Below, in pieces: positions 33,087 through 42,551 of a DNA stretch of 64,000 nucleotides. Made by a program: the position numbers and the translations under genes. Where the stretch lies: NCBI GenBank assembly GCA_016719535.1, contig JADJYX010000004.1, forward strand, positions 48,875 to 112,874, in the 5' to 3' direction. Source of the stretch: Rubrivivax sp. (GTDB taxonomy: Bacteria > Pseudomonadota > Gammaproteobacteria > Burkholderiales > Burkholderiaceae_C). Position 1 is the stretch's first letter. Each line of letters begins with the position of its first letter. The notes below the pieces were generated by a model. It had not been told where the DNA came from and made no database searches. It saw only the letters and a program-made list of their open reading frames with translations.

Positions 33087-35870
33087 ATGTTCTGCCATCG
33101 AGCGATTCGCAAGGCCCCGCTGACCCTGGCACTCGTCAGCCTGCTGCTGTCCGCCTGCTCCAAGGACCCCGAATCGCTCACGCAGTCGGCACGCGAACAC
33201 CTGGAGCGGCGCGACCCGACCTCGGCCATCCTGGACCTGAAGACGGCACTGCAATCGCGGCCGGATGACGCCGAGGCCCGCCTGCTGCTGGGCCGGGCGC
33301 TGTTCGCCACAGGCGACCCCTCCGGCGCGCAGGTGGAACTGGAGCGCGCGCAAAGCCTGGGTCTGGGCTTCGACCGCGTGGCGGCCAGCCTGGGCGAAGT
33401 CTGGCTGGCGCTGGGCCGTGGGGCGCAGGTGGTGGACAAGCTGTCCGCCGTGCAGGCGGCAGACCCGCGCGACCTGGCGGAGGTCAAGCGCGTGCTGGCG
33501 CTGGGGCATTTGCGGCAGGGTGAGCAGGACCAGGCCCAGTCGGCGCTGGATGCTGCCCTGCAGGCAGTGCCCGACCACCGCCCGGCGCGCATCCTGGCGC
33601 TGCGCCTGCAGGCGGCCAGGGGGCAGGGCGAGGCGGCCTTGCAGGCCACCGGGGCCTTGTTGAAGCAGCATGCCGACGACCCCTGATCTGTGGGTGCTGC
33701 AAGGCGACCTGCTGCGCGCGGGCCGGCGCCCGGCGGCGGAGGCCGAAGCCGCCTACCGCAAGGCCATCGACCTGCAGCCCGACCAGTTGGAGGCCCATGC
33801 AGCCCTGATTGGCCTGGCGGTGCAGCGTAAGGACATGGGCCAGGCCAGCCAGCAGGTCCAGCAGATGCTGAAGGCGTCCAAGGGCAATGCCCAGGCCCGA
33901 TACCTGGAAGCCTCGGTGGCCTTGATGCAGGGTGATGCCAAGCACGCGCGCGAGGTCACGCAGGGCCTGCTGCGCGTGGCGCCGAATCACCCCCGTGTGC
34001 TGTTCGTGGCCGGCCTGGCGGAACTGCGCCTGGGGGCCCCCGCGCTGGCCGAGACGCTGCTGACCAAATCGGTGATGGCCGATGCCGATGCCGCTGAGCC
34101 CCGCCGCGCGCTGGCCGAGGCCTTGCTTCGGCTGGGGCGCGCGCCTCGAGCTCTGGACGTGTTGGCCCCTTTGACGGGGGCCCAGTCGCGCGACGCCAAG
34201 GCGGTGGCGCTGCTGGCGCAGGCCCACCTGCTGCAGGGCGACACGCGCCAGGCCGACGAGGCGTTTGCCCGCGCCGCGCAGCTGGCGCCCAGCGACGCCG
34301 ACGTGCGCACGGCGCGCGCGGTGTCGCAACTGGGGCGCGGCAAGGACGACGCGGCACTGGCCGAGCTGGGCGACCTGGCGCGCACGCAGGCCGATGCCAC
34401 GGCCGATTACGCCCTCGTCACCACGCACCTGCGGCGGGGCGACTTCAAGCAGGCGCTGGCGGCAGCCGATGCCCTGGCCGCCAAGCTGCCGCAGCAGCCG
34501 ATGCCCGACATGCTGCGCGGGCAGATTGCCCTGCGGCTGAACGACCGCGATGCCGCCCGGCGCTATTTCGAATGGGCCCTGGGCAAGGACGCACGCTACC
34601 TGCCGGCGCTGAACCAGCTGGTGGCCCTGGACCTGGCCGATGGCAAGCCCGACCTGGCCCGCGGCCGCCTCGTGGCCCATCTGCAGAAGCACGCCGACCA
34701 TGTGCCTGCGATGCTGGCGCTGGCCGACCTGCTGCGCCGCACCGGCGCGCCGCGCGAAGAAGCGCAGAAGTGGCTGGACGAGGCGGTCAAGGTCAACCCC
34801 ATCGACCCCGCGGCGCGCATGGCCGTGGTCGACCACCACCTGCGCAGCAACGACAGCCGCGCCGCGCTGCAGGCGGCGCAGGCGGCCGATACGGCGATTC
34901 GCGACAACCCCGAACTGGTGGAGCGCCTGGGCCGTGCCCAGCTGCGGGCGGGCGAGCTGAACCAGGCCGTGGCGACCTTCCGGCGCCTGCTGGCAATGCG
35001 GCCCGGCAACCCGGCCCCGCTGCTGCTGCTGGCGCAGGCGCAAGAGGCCGCCGGGGAGGCGGCCGCCGCGCGCCAGCAGATCGACGAGGCCATCCGCCTT
35101 GCCCCCGACGCCGTGCCGCCCAGGCAGGCCGCGGTGGCGCTGGCCTTGCGCCAGAACGAGCCGGCACGGGCGCTGGACCTGGCGCGTGCCGTGCAGCAGC
35201 GGGCCCCGCGCGATGCGCTGGGCTGGGCGCTGGAGGGCGACGTCGAGATGGCCCGCCAGCGCTGGCCGGCCGCAACGGCAGCCTATCGCGAAGCGCTGAA
35301 ACGGCAGCGCCCGGTCGACGTGCCGGTGCGGCTGCATGCCGCCTTGCTGCGCAGCGGCAAGGCCGACGAGGCGGCGGCATTCGAGCAATCGTGGCGCAAG
35401 GCCCAGCCCGGCGATCTGGGCTTCGTGCTGCGCTTGGCCGACGCCGCGATGGCCCGCGGCGACAGGGCCGGTGCCGAGAAGCGCTACCGCGATGTGCTGG
35501 CGCAGCGGCCCGAGGACCCTTGGGCCCTGAACAACCTGGCGCAGATGCTGGTCGACCAGCGCAAGCCGGGCGCCCTGGACCTGGCGCGGCGCGCCGTGGC
35601 CGCCGCGCCCGATCGGGCCGATGTGCGCGACACCATGGCGCAGGCTTATGCCGTCGCGGACCAGTTGGAAAAGGCCGTGCAGACGCAGCTCGAGGCCGTT
35701 GCGCTGGCGCCCGAGGCGCCCAGTCTGCGGCTGAACCTCGTGCGGCTGTACCTGCGCACCGGCGACAAGGACAAGGCGCTGGAAGAGATCACCTGGCTCA
35801 AGCGTCAGCCGGCGCAGATCGTCAGGCCGGAGGTCGTGCGCGACCTGGAGCGCCAGGTGGCTGGGCAGGT
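33087..35870 (+). pseudogene. prsT: PrsT-like TPR lipoprotein of the PEP-CTERM/exosortase system, one-base frameshift
   Basis: The first frame (33087-33686) has a lipoprotein signal (LALVSLLLSAC, Cys 22) and the SKDPESLTQSAREHLERRD start typical of PrsT, then TPR units. It stops after HADDP. The next frame continues DLWVLQGDLLRAGRRPAAEA for about 730 further residues of TPR repeats (such as FRRLLAMRPGNPAPLLLLAQAQ and WALNNLAQMLVDQRKPGALD). CCCC at 33680-33683 with one C fewer gives DDPDLWVLQ and one frame of about 925 residues. The native C terminus is unclear, because the frame runs on into degenerate sequence to 36774. It is divergent from the PEP-CTERM gene, a typical pairing. The role of PrsT is not known in detail. 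Confidence 0.82.
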
Positions 35871-36164
35871 CGACGGGCGGCCGCGCTGGCCCGGCCGCGC
35901 GAGGCCGCCACCCGGCGAGTTGCCTGCGCCAACCTTTGTCCGCGCCCTTGAGGGCCCTCGCGTCCGGCATGCAGGCGGCCGCGCATGCATGCCCCAACCA
36001 ACCCCTTGCCTGACTTGCAGTTGGGGTCCAAAAGCGGGCGTCAACGGCGTCGGGTTGGCACCGCGCAAGGCCGGCAACATCGCCACGCCCGGGGCCGACC
36101 CGAAACTGCTGTCACTGCCATCGTTGCCGCAGCCAGCGCAGGACATCGACATGGGTAGGTTGAC

Positions 36165-36998
36165 GATCCGGCGCCAGCAGATCGACGAGGCCATCCGCCT
36201 GGCCCCGACGCCGTACCGCTCCACGGAAGAAGAGGCAGTGGCCGCTGGGCCGCGCGCAGAACGAGCCGGGCGCGGGCGCAAGACCTGGCGACCCGGATCC
36301 GCGCAGCGTGGCCGCGCCGGTGCGCTGGGCTGGGCGCTGGTTGTCGCCCTCGAGGCTGCCCAAACGACCGCCGAGGCGCTGGGTTCTGGCCGACATACGC
36401 CAGCGTACAATCGCGAAATGCTGAAACTACAGCGCTCCGAGTGGGATCCGAAGACGGCTGCATGCCAACCTGCGCAGCGACAAGGTGTCCGTCGAGGATG
36501 CGCGTCCGGCTTTCGAGCAATCGTGGCGCAAGGCCCAGCCCGGGCGAACAGGGCTTCGTGCTGCGCTTGGCGGACGCCGCCAGAGCCCGCGGCGACCTGG
36601 TCGGTGCCAGAGCGCTACCGCGATGGCAGGCGCAGGGCCCATGCCCGGATCATCTCCGCGCGCAAGGCCGATGCTGCTGGACCAGCACCATTTATCGATA
36701 GGCGACCCTGCGCAGGCACACGACTTCAGCGTGGCACGAAAGAACCCGATCGCGGCGCAGCGCGAAGTCGGTGACGATCCGCGCGACGAGGCATCCATCG
36801 CCTATTTCGAGGACCAGCTGAGGACAAGGCCGTGCAGACAGAGCCTCGAGGCCGTTGCGCTGGCGCACGCAGAAGAAGCCCAGTCTGCGGCTGAACCTCG
36901 GTGCGGCAAAACCTGCGGCTACCGGCGACAGGGACAAGGCGCTGGCAACGAGATGTCACCTGGCTCAAGCGTCAGCCGGCGCATGATCCGTCAAGCCG
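36165..36998 (+). pseudogene. Decayed partial duplicate of the prsT 3' region
   Basis: This stretch is collinear with 35065-35830 of prsT but carries many indels and frameshifts. Clear anchors are CAGCAGATCGACGAGGCCAT (36176 on), the segment encoding FEQSWRKAQPG (36513 on), GAGGCCGTTGCGCTGGCGC (36848 on) and ACCTGGCTCAAGCGTCAGCC (36958 on), the last close to the end of both copies. No long intact frame survives. The duplicate lies between prsT and parE. The spacer 35870-36165 holds no gene I can support. Confidence 0.8.
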
Positions 36999-37080
36999 GC
37001 TGTTGTCCGCGGAAGCGGGCGCGCCAGGCGTCGAGGCCGGGAGGTGGCGACGCGGCGGGCTCCCTAGAATCCGCCCCGCC

Positions 37081-39066
37081 ATGCCCACCACCCGACAAGC
37101 CGCCTACGCCGAATCCTCCATCCGCGTCCTCAAGGGCCTGGAGCCCGTCAAGCAGCGGCCGGGCATGTATACGCGCACCGACAACCCGCTGCACATCGTG
37201 CAGGAGGTGATCGACAACGCGGCCGACGAGGCACTGGCCGGCTTCGGCCACCGCATCGCGGTCACGCTGCATGCCGACGGCTCGATCGGCGTCGACGACG
37301 ACGGCCGCGGCATCCCCTTCGGCCTGCACCCCGAAGAGCAGGTGCCGGTGCTGGAGATCGTCTTCACCCGGCTGCACGCCGGCGGCAAGTTCGACAAGGG
37401 CGCCGGCGGCGCCTACAGCTTCAGCGGCGGCCTGCACGGCGTGGGCGTCAGCGTGACCAATGCGCTGGCGCGGCGGCTGCAGGTGACGGTGTGGCGCGAC
37501 GGCCAGGTGGCGACGCTGGCCTTTGCCGGCGGCGATGTCGTCGAGCCGCTGGTGGTGCGCAAGGCCACCGGCAGTGAGCGCAGGCACGGCACCCGCGTGC
37601 AGGTCTGGCCCGACCCGAAGTATTTCGAAAGCGCCGACCTGCCGCGCGCCGACCTGCTGCACCTGCTGCGCAGCAAGGCGGTGCTGATGCCGGGCGTGAC
37701 GGTGTCGCTGACGACCGAAAAACCGGGGCACAAGGATGCCGAGACGCAGACCTGGCTCTACCAGGGCGGCCTGAAGGACTACCTGCAGCAGACGCTGGCG
37801 GCCGACCCGCTGATCCCCTTGTTCGAAGGCGCGCAATACGCCACCGCCAACGAGACCGAGAATTTCGCCGAAGGCGAGGGCGCGGCCTGGTGCGTGGCCT
37901 TCACCGACGACGGTGCGGTGCTGCGCGAGAGCTATGTCAACCTGATCCCCACGGTGGCCGGCGGCACGCACGAGAGTGGCCTCAAGGACGGCCTCTTCGG
38001 CGCCATCAAGGGCTTCATCGAACTGCATGCGCTGCTGCCCAAAGGCGTCAAGCTGATGCCCGAGGACGTCTTCTCGCGCGCCAGCTTCGTGCTCAGCGCC
38101 AAGGTGCTGGACCCGCAGTTCCAGGGCCAGATCAAGGAGCGGCTGAACAGCCGCGACGCGCTGCGCCTGGTGTCGGCCTACGTCAAGCCGGCGCTCGAGC
38201 TGTGGCTCAACCAGCATGTCGAGTGGGGCAAGAAGCTGGCCGAACTGGTGATCCGCCAGGCGCAGACGCGCCAGCGCGCGGCGCAGAAGGTCGAGAAGCG
38301 GCGCGGCTCGGGCGTGGCCGTGCTGCCCGGCAAGCTGACCGACTGCGAAAGCCGCGACCTGGCCTTCAACGAGGTCTTCCTGGTCGAGGGCGACAGCGCC
38401 GGCGGCAGCGCCAAGATGGGCCGCGACAAGGAGACGCAGGCCGTGCTGCCGCTGCGCGGCAAGGTGCTCAATACCTGGGAGGTCGAGCGCGACCGCCTGT
38501 TTGCCAACAACGAGGTGCACGACATCGCGGTGGCCATCGGCGTCGACCCGCATGGCCCCGCCGACGAGCCGGATCTGTCGGGCCTGCGCTACGGCAAGGT
38601 CTGCATCCTGAGCGACGCCGACGTCGACGGCTCGCACATCCAGGTGCTGCTGCTGACGCTGTTCTTCCGCCACTTCCCCAGGCTGATCGAGCGCGGCCAT
38701 GTCCACATCGCGCGGCCGCCGCTGTTCCGCATCGACGCGCCGGCGCGCGGCAAGCGGCCGGCGGCCAAGCTGTATGTGCTGGACGAGGGCGAGCTGGAAG
38801 CGGCGCTCGACAAGCTGCGCAAGGAAGGCGCACGCGAAGGCAGCTGGAGCATCAGCCGCTTCAAGGGCCTGGGCGAGATGAATGCCGAGCAGCTGTGGGA
38901 GACCACGCTCAACCCCGAGACGCGGCGGCTGCTGCCGGTGAGCTTTGCCACGCCGGGCTTCGAGGGCACCGCGGCGGCGATGACGCGGCTGATGGGCAAG
39001 GGCGAGGCCGCCGCGCGGCGCGAGCTGATGGAGTTGCGCGGCGACCAGGTCGAGGTGGACGTCTGA
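37081..39066 (+). CDS. parE: DNA topoisomerase IV subunit B
   Basis: ATPase subunit of the chromosome-decatenating topoisomerase. The 661 residues show the GHKL ATPase site (VIDNAADEALAGF, DDGRGIPFG, GGLHGVGVSVTNAL), the transducer with its switch lysine region, and the TOPRIM domain (LVEGDSAGGSAKMGRD, SDADVDGSHI). It ends in LKGLGEMN-type sequence (SRFKGLGEMNAEQLWETT). Intact. The start at ATG 37081 follows decayed prsT sequence. No parC in this window. The last 129 bp including the stop recur at 39726-39854. Confidence 0.96.
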   Translation: MPTTRQAAYAESSIRVLKGLEPVKQRPGMYTRTDNPLHIVQEVIDNAADEALAGFGHRIAVTLHADGSIGVDDDGRGIPFGLHPEEQVPVLEIVFTRLHAGGKFDKGAGGAYSFSGGLHGVGVSVTNALARRLQVTVWRDGQVATLAFAGGDVVEPLVVRKATGSERRHGTRVQVWPDPKYFESADLPRADLLHLLRSKAVLMPGVTVSLTTEKPGHKDAETQTWLYQGGLKDYLQQTLAADPLIPLFEGAQYATANETENFAEGEGAAWCVAFTDDGAVLRESYVNLIPTVAGGTHESGLKDGLFGAIKGFIELHALLPKGVKLMPEDVFSRASFVLSAKVLDPQFQGQIKERLNSRDALRLVSAYVKPALELWLNQHVEWGKKLAELVIRQAQTRQRAAQKVEKRRGSGVAVLPGKLTDCESRDLAFNEVFLVEGDSAGGSAKMGRDKETQAVLPLRGKVLNTWEVERDRLFANNEVHDIAVAIGVDPHGPADEPDLSGLRYGKVCILSDADVDGSHIQVLLLTLFFRHFPRLIERGHVHIARPPLFRIDAPARGKRPAAKLYVLDEGELEAALDKLRKEGAREGSWSISRFKGLGEMNAEQLWETTLNPETRRLLPVSFATPGFEGTAAAMTRLMGKGEAAARRELMELRGDQVEVDV

Positions 39067-39070
39067 GCGG
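38942..39070 (+). repeat. Direct repeat, copy 1 (3' end of parE)
   Basis: The 129-bp repeat spans the last 41 parE codons, the stop and four bases beyond. It matches 39726-39854 without gaps and with six mismatches by my count. The two copies bracket a TA gene pair. Confidence 0.9.
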
Positions 39071-39087
39071 TGCGTTCAAGCCGCGTG

Positions 39088-39390
39088 TTATGCGGGCTCG
39101 GCGGTAAATTTGACCCCCAAGGCGCGCGCCACCTTCATGACGGTTTCGAAACGCGGTTTGGCGCCGGGCGCAAGCGCCTTGTAGAGACTCTCGCGGCCCA
39201 GGCCTGCGTCCTTGGCGACTTGCGCCATGCCCTTCGCGCGCGCGACGTCGCTGAGCGCAGCCAGCAGCAGGTCAGGGTCGTTGGCCTCGAGCACGGCCGT
39301 CATGTACTCGGCAATGGCTTCGTCGTCGTCGAGGTAGCGCGCCGCATCGAACGCCACCAGTTTGAGCGGGGCCTTCGTCTTGCTCATCAC
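39088..39390 (-). CDS. Addiction-module antidote protein (HTH, HigA/XRE-like)
   Basis: The 100-residue protein begins KTKAPLKLVAFDAARYLDDDEAIAEYM and carries a helix-turn-helix at about 55-95 (MAQVAKDAGLGRESLYKALAPG). It ends PRFETVMKVARALGVKFTAEP. This is the pattern of the putative addiction module antidote family. It lies downstream of its toxin, as in higBA-type order, with a four-base overlap. It is bracketed by parE 3'-end repeats. Confidence 0.88.
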   Translation of the reverse strand: MMSKTKAPLKLVAFDAARYLDDDEAIAEYMTAVLEANDPDLLLAALSDVARAKGMAQVAKDAGLGRESLYKALAPGAKPRFETVMKVARALGVKFTAEPA

Positions 39391-39686
39391 AGTTCTCCAA
39401 GTTGAGCAGCCAGCTTCAACGCACGTCGGACATCCCGCTTCTGGGTCGACTTGTCGCCCGCATTGAGCATCACAACGATGACGCGGCCGCGGCGCACGAA
39501 ATAAAGGCGATAGCCGGGACCATGGTGCACCCGCATTTCCGAGACGTCGCCTGCGATCGGCTGCCAGTCGCCAAGATTGCCGGTTTCCGCCTGACGCAGG
39601 CGGGCAGCGATTCGGACCTGCGCGCGCTTGTCGTTCAAGGCATCAAGCCATGCGACAAACTCTGCCGTCTGAAGGACGGTGAACAT
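39387..39686 (-). CDS. Addiction-module killer protein (RelE/ParE superfamily)
   Basis: The 99-residue toxin begins TVLQTAEFVAWLDALNDKRAQVRIAARL. The middle is LGDWQPIAGDVSEMRVHHGPGYRLYF, and it ends VIVVMLNAGDKSTQKRDVRRAL, all typical of the addiction module killer family. The toxin precedes the antidote gene. Its start lies 39 bp from the second parE repeat. It is complete, so probably active. Confidence 0.88.
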   Translation of the reverse strand: MFTVLQTAEFVAWLDALNDKRAQVRIAARLRQAETGNLGDWQPIAGDVSEMRVHHGPGYRLYFVRRGRVIVVMLNAGDKSTQKRDVRRALKLAAQLGEL

Positions 39687-39725
39687 GCCTCGAATGTATC
39701 CAAACGGATACGGCGCATCAATCCT

Positions 39726-39854
39726 GCTTTGCCACGCCGGGCTTCGAGGGCACCGCGGCGGCGATGACGCAGCTGATGGGCAAGGGCGAGGCCGCGGCGC
39801 GACGCGAGCTGATGGAACTGCGCGGCGACCAGGTCGAGGTCGACGTCTGAGCGG
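39726..39854 (+). repeat. Direct repeat, copy 2 (truncated parE 3' end)
   Basis: A second copy of the last 41 codons and stop of parE. It still encodes the FATPGFEGTAAAMTQLMGKG segment and ends QVEVDV-stop. Most of the six mismatches are silent, suggesting it came from a closely related functional parE. It has no start and is not a gene by itself. Confidence 0.9.
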
Positions 39855-39918
39855 CGAATCTGCGGCGCGAGGAATCGGGTGCCTTGTCTTGCTCTATCAT
39901 GAAGCTTCAAGATTCATC

Positions 39919-40164
39919 ATGATGGAATCGTTGATGACGGCAGCAGCACGCGAAAAGTTCTCCTCCCAGGCCGCGCCGGAGGTGCTGGCCGCATTGCGCC
40001 AGATTGCCGAATCTCAGGGGCGTCAGTTCCAGGCGGTGTTGGACGAGGCGTTGCGCGACTACATCGACCGGCAGCAGATGCAGCGCCCGCGTCGCCACGT
40101 GATGGCCTCGTTTGCATCCAGCCTCGAACAATTCGACAGCCTCTACCGCGAACTGGCGAAATAG
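39919..40164 (+). CDS. Antitoxin partner of the Doc-type toxin
   Basis: The 81-residue protein starts MMESLMTAAAREKFSSQAAP. It has a ribbon-helix-helix-like core VLAALRQIAESQGRQFQAVL and an acidic tail that ends FDSLYRELAK. It lies three bases before the Doc-type gene, the standard antitoxin-toxin order. Two ATGs (39919, 39922) are possible starts. The family is not certain; placement makes an antitoxin role likely. Confidence 0.8.
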   Translation: MMESLMTAAAREKFSSQAAPEVLAALRQIAESQGRQFQAVLDEALRDYIDRQQMQRPRRHVMASFASSLEQFDSLYRELAK

Positions 40165-40167
40165 ACC

Positions 40168-40548
40168 TTGCCACGCGACCATCTGACGGTGGCCGACGTG
40201 CTCGGCATGCACGCCGTGCTGATGCAGCGCCACGGCGGCGCGTCGGGCGTGCGGGATCCCGGCGCGCTGGAAGCGGCGCTGTTCCGGCCGCAAACGGGCT
40301 ACTACGACGACATCGTGGCCGAGGCGGCCGCGCTGATGGAGAGCCTGGCCGTCAACCACCCGTTCGTCGACGGCAACAGGCGCATCGCCTTCGCCGCGGC
40401 CGACGTCTTCCTGCGCATCAACGGCTGGCGGCTGCAGCGGCCACCGCTGCAGATCCACGCGGAGATGATGCAGATGTTCGAATCCGGGACCTTCGACATC
40501 GCCCACCTCGACCCCTGGCTGCGGGGCTTTGCAGCCCCTGCGCGGTAG
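40168..40548 (+). CDS. doc: Doc/Fic-family toxin
   Basis: The 126-residue Fic-fold protein has the active-site motif HPFVDGNRRIAFAAADVFL, matching the Doc form HxFxD(A/G)N(K/R)R. Doc phosphorylates EF-Tu with ATP and stalls translation. The upstream segment SGVRDPGALEAALFRPQTGYY is also typical of Doc. It starts with TTG at 40168, a weak start expected for a toxin translated behind its antitoxin. It appears complete. Confidence 0.9.
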   Translation: MPRDHLTVADVLGMHAVLMQRHGGASGVRDPGALEAALFRPQTGYYDDIVAEAAALMESLAVNHPFVDGNRRIAFAAADVFLRINGWRLQRPPLQIHAEMMQMFESGTFDIAHLDPWLRGFAAPAR

Positions 40549-40576
40549 GGGCGCGCGGCGTACGGGCCGGACCGCG

Positions 40577-41080
40577 TCAGCGTGGGGCCGCCGCCACCCT
40601 GATCGTGCCCACCATGCCGGCCTCGAAGTGGCCGGCGATCAGACAGGCAAATTCGAAGTCGCCGGCGCGGTTGAAGGTCCACACGATCTCGCCGCGCCGG
40701 CCCGGCGGCACATGGGCCATGTAGGGCTCGTCGTGCTCCATGTCGGGAAACTTCCGCATCAGCAGCGCATGCGCGACCAGTTCCTGGCGCGTGCCGATGA
40801 CGAACTCGTGCATCACCCGGCCGGTATTGCGCACGACGAATCTCACCGTCTCGCCCTGACGCACCTCGATGCGCACGGGCGTGAAGCGCATGGCGTCGCT
40901 CATGCCCACGGCGATGGTGCGCCGGGCGGCCCGGGCATCGCCGGCGATGCCCCAGTCCTTCTGCTCCTTCTTCACCGGCCCGGCCTTGGGCGCATGGGCC
41001 TCGTTGCCGTGGGCGAGCGCGGGTGCCGCGCCGGCCAGCAGGGCGGCGGCCAGCAGGGCCTGGCAGAGCTTGGGCTTCAT
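40577..41080 (-). CDS. Periplasmic cupredoxin of the copper operon
   Basis: The 167-residue secreted protein has a signal peptide cut near APALAHG. The cupredoxin fold carries copper ligands His (VMHEFVIG), Cys and His in FACLIAGH, and Met in FEAGM. Met-containing loops and a His-containing mature start (HGNEAHAP) are typical of copper handling. AAGGA lies about ten bases before ATG 41080. It is the last gene of the minus-strand copper operon, 25 bp after the multicopper oxidase. Confidence 0.88.
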   Translation of the reverse strand: MKPKLCQALLAAALLAGAAPALAHGNEAHAPKAGPVKKEQKDWGIAGDARAARRTIAVGMSDAMRFTPVRIEVRQGETVRFVVRNTGRVMHEFVIGTRQELVAHALLMRKFPDMEHDEPYMAHVPPGRRGEIVWTFNRAGDFEFACLIAGHFEAGMVGTIRVAAAPR

Positions 41081-41105
41081 CGTGGATCGTCCTTCGGGTG
41101 GCCGT

Positions 41106-42532
41106 TCAATGATGGCCGCCATGGCCGGTGCCGGGCTTGCGCACCTGCACCTCGATGTCCCTGGCCGGCCTGGCCATCGACGGCATGGATCCAGGCCCGG
41201 GGCTGGCTTCGGCCTTGAAGCGAGCCGGGTCGGGCAGGCTGCCGGTGAACTCGTAGGCCACCGTGCCCGGCGGGTGCTGGTACCAGCCCGGGTCGCCGTA
41301 GTCGCCGGGCTTCTGGTCCTTGCGCACCTTGACGACGCTGAACATGCCGCCCATGCCGACGGCGCCGAACGGGCCCTGGCCGGCCATCATCGGTGCGGTG
41401 TTGTCGGGCAGCGGCATCTCCATCTCGGTCATGTCCTTCATGCCGCGCTCGCCCATCACCATGTAGTCGGGGATCAGCTTGGTGATCTGACGCGCCACGC
41501 CGGAATGGTCGACGCCGATCATCGTCGGCACGCCATGGCCCATGGCATTCATCGTGTGGTGGCTCTTGTGGCAGTGGAAGGCCCAGTCGCCTTCCTCGTC
41601 GGCCAGGAAGTCGAGCTGCCGCATCTGGCCGACCGCGATGTCGGCCGTCACCTCGTACTGGCGCGTGCTCTTCGGCGTGGGGCCGCCGTCGGTGCCGGTG
41701 ATCAGGAATTCGTGGCCGTGCAGGTGGATCGGGTGGTTGGTCATCGTCAGGTTGCCGATGCGCAGCCGCACCTTGTCCCTATGGCGCACGTTCAGGCTGT
41801 CGATGCCGGGGAAGATGCGGCTGTTCCAGCTCCACAGGTTGAAGTCGAGCATGGTCATGATCTTCGGCGTATAGCTGCCGGGGTCGATGTCGTAGGCGTT
41901 GAGCAGGAAGCAGAAGTCGCGGTCGACCTCGTCGATCAGCGGGTGCCTGCTTTCGGGTGCGTGACCCAGAAGCCCATCATGCCCATCGCCATCTGCACCA
42001 TCTCGTCGGCATGCGGGTGGTACATGAAGGTGCCGGGCCGGCGCGCCACGAACTCGTAGACGAAGGTCTTGCCCGGCGGGATGCCGGGCTGGTTGAGCCC
42101 GGTGACGCCGTCCATGCCGTTGGGCAGGCGCTGGCCGTGCCAGTGGATGCTGGTCAGCTCGCCCAGCCTGTTGGTGACGAAGATGCGCACGCGGTCGCCT
42201 TCCACCACCTCGATGGTCGGCCCCGGGCTCTGGCCGTTGTAGCCCCACAGGTGGGCCTTGAAGCCGGGCGCCATCTCGCGCACCACCGGCTCGGCGACGA
42301 GGTGGAACTCCTTCACGCCGTTGTTCATGCGCCAGGGGCAGGTCCAGCCGTTGAGCGTGACCACCGGCCGGTAAGGTCGACCGTTGGGCGGCTGCAGCGG
42401 CGGCAGCGTGTCCGGCCGGGTCTGGATCACGGGCTCGGGCAGGGCGGCCATCGCCACCGTGCTGACGGCGCTGGTGCTGACGGCGGCGGTGACGGCGCCG
42501 GCACCGGAGAGGAAATTGCGTCGGTTGACCAT
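41106..42532 (-). pseudogene. Multicopper oxidase (copper oxidase), one-base frameshift
   Basis: Frame one (42532 to 41936) starts with a Tat signal (MVNRRNFLSGAGAV) and carries the copper motifs SIHWHGQ and MYHPHADE, ending at a premature stop after THPKAGTR. Frame two carries on RHPLIDEVDRDFCFLLNAYD, with HPIHLHGHEF and the HCHKSHHTM type-1/type-3 site, to 41106. AAA at 41951-41953 (plus-strand TTT) with one extra A would give THPKSRHPLID and one protein of about 475 residues. If real the oxidase is lost; if an assembly error, it is a normal periplasmic Cu(I) oxidase. Confidence 0.85.
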
Positions 42533-42551
42533 GGGATCGGCCTGTCGGGGT

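Noticed and set aside
36427..36798. Minus-strand frames of about 80-160 codons across the decayed prsT copy
   Set aside because: They are antisense to decayed TPR sequence and show no family features.
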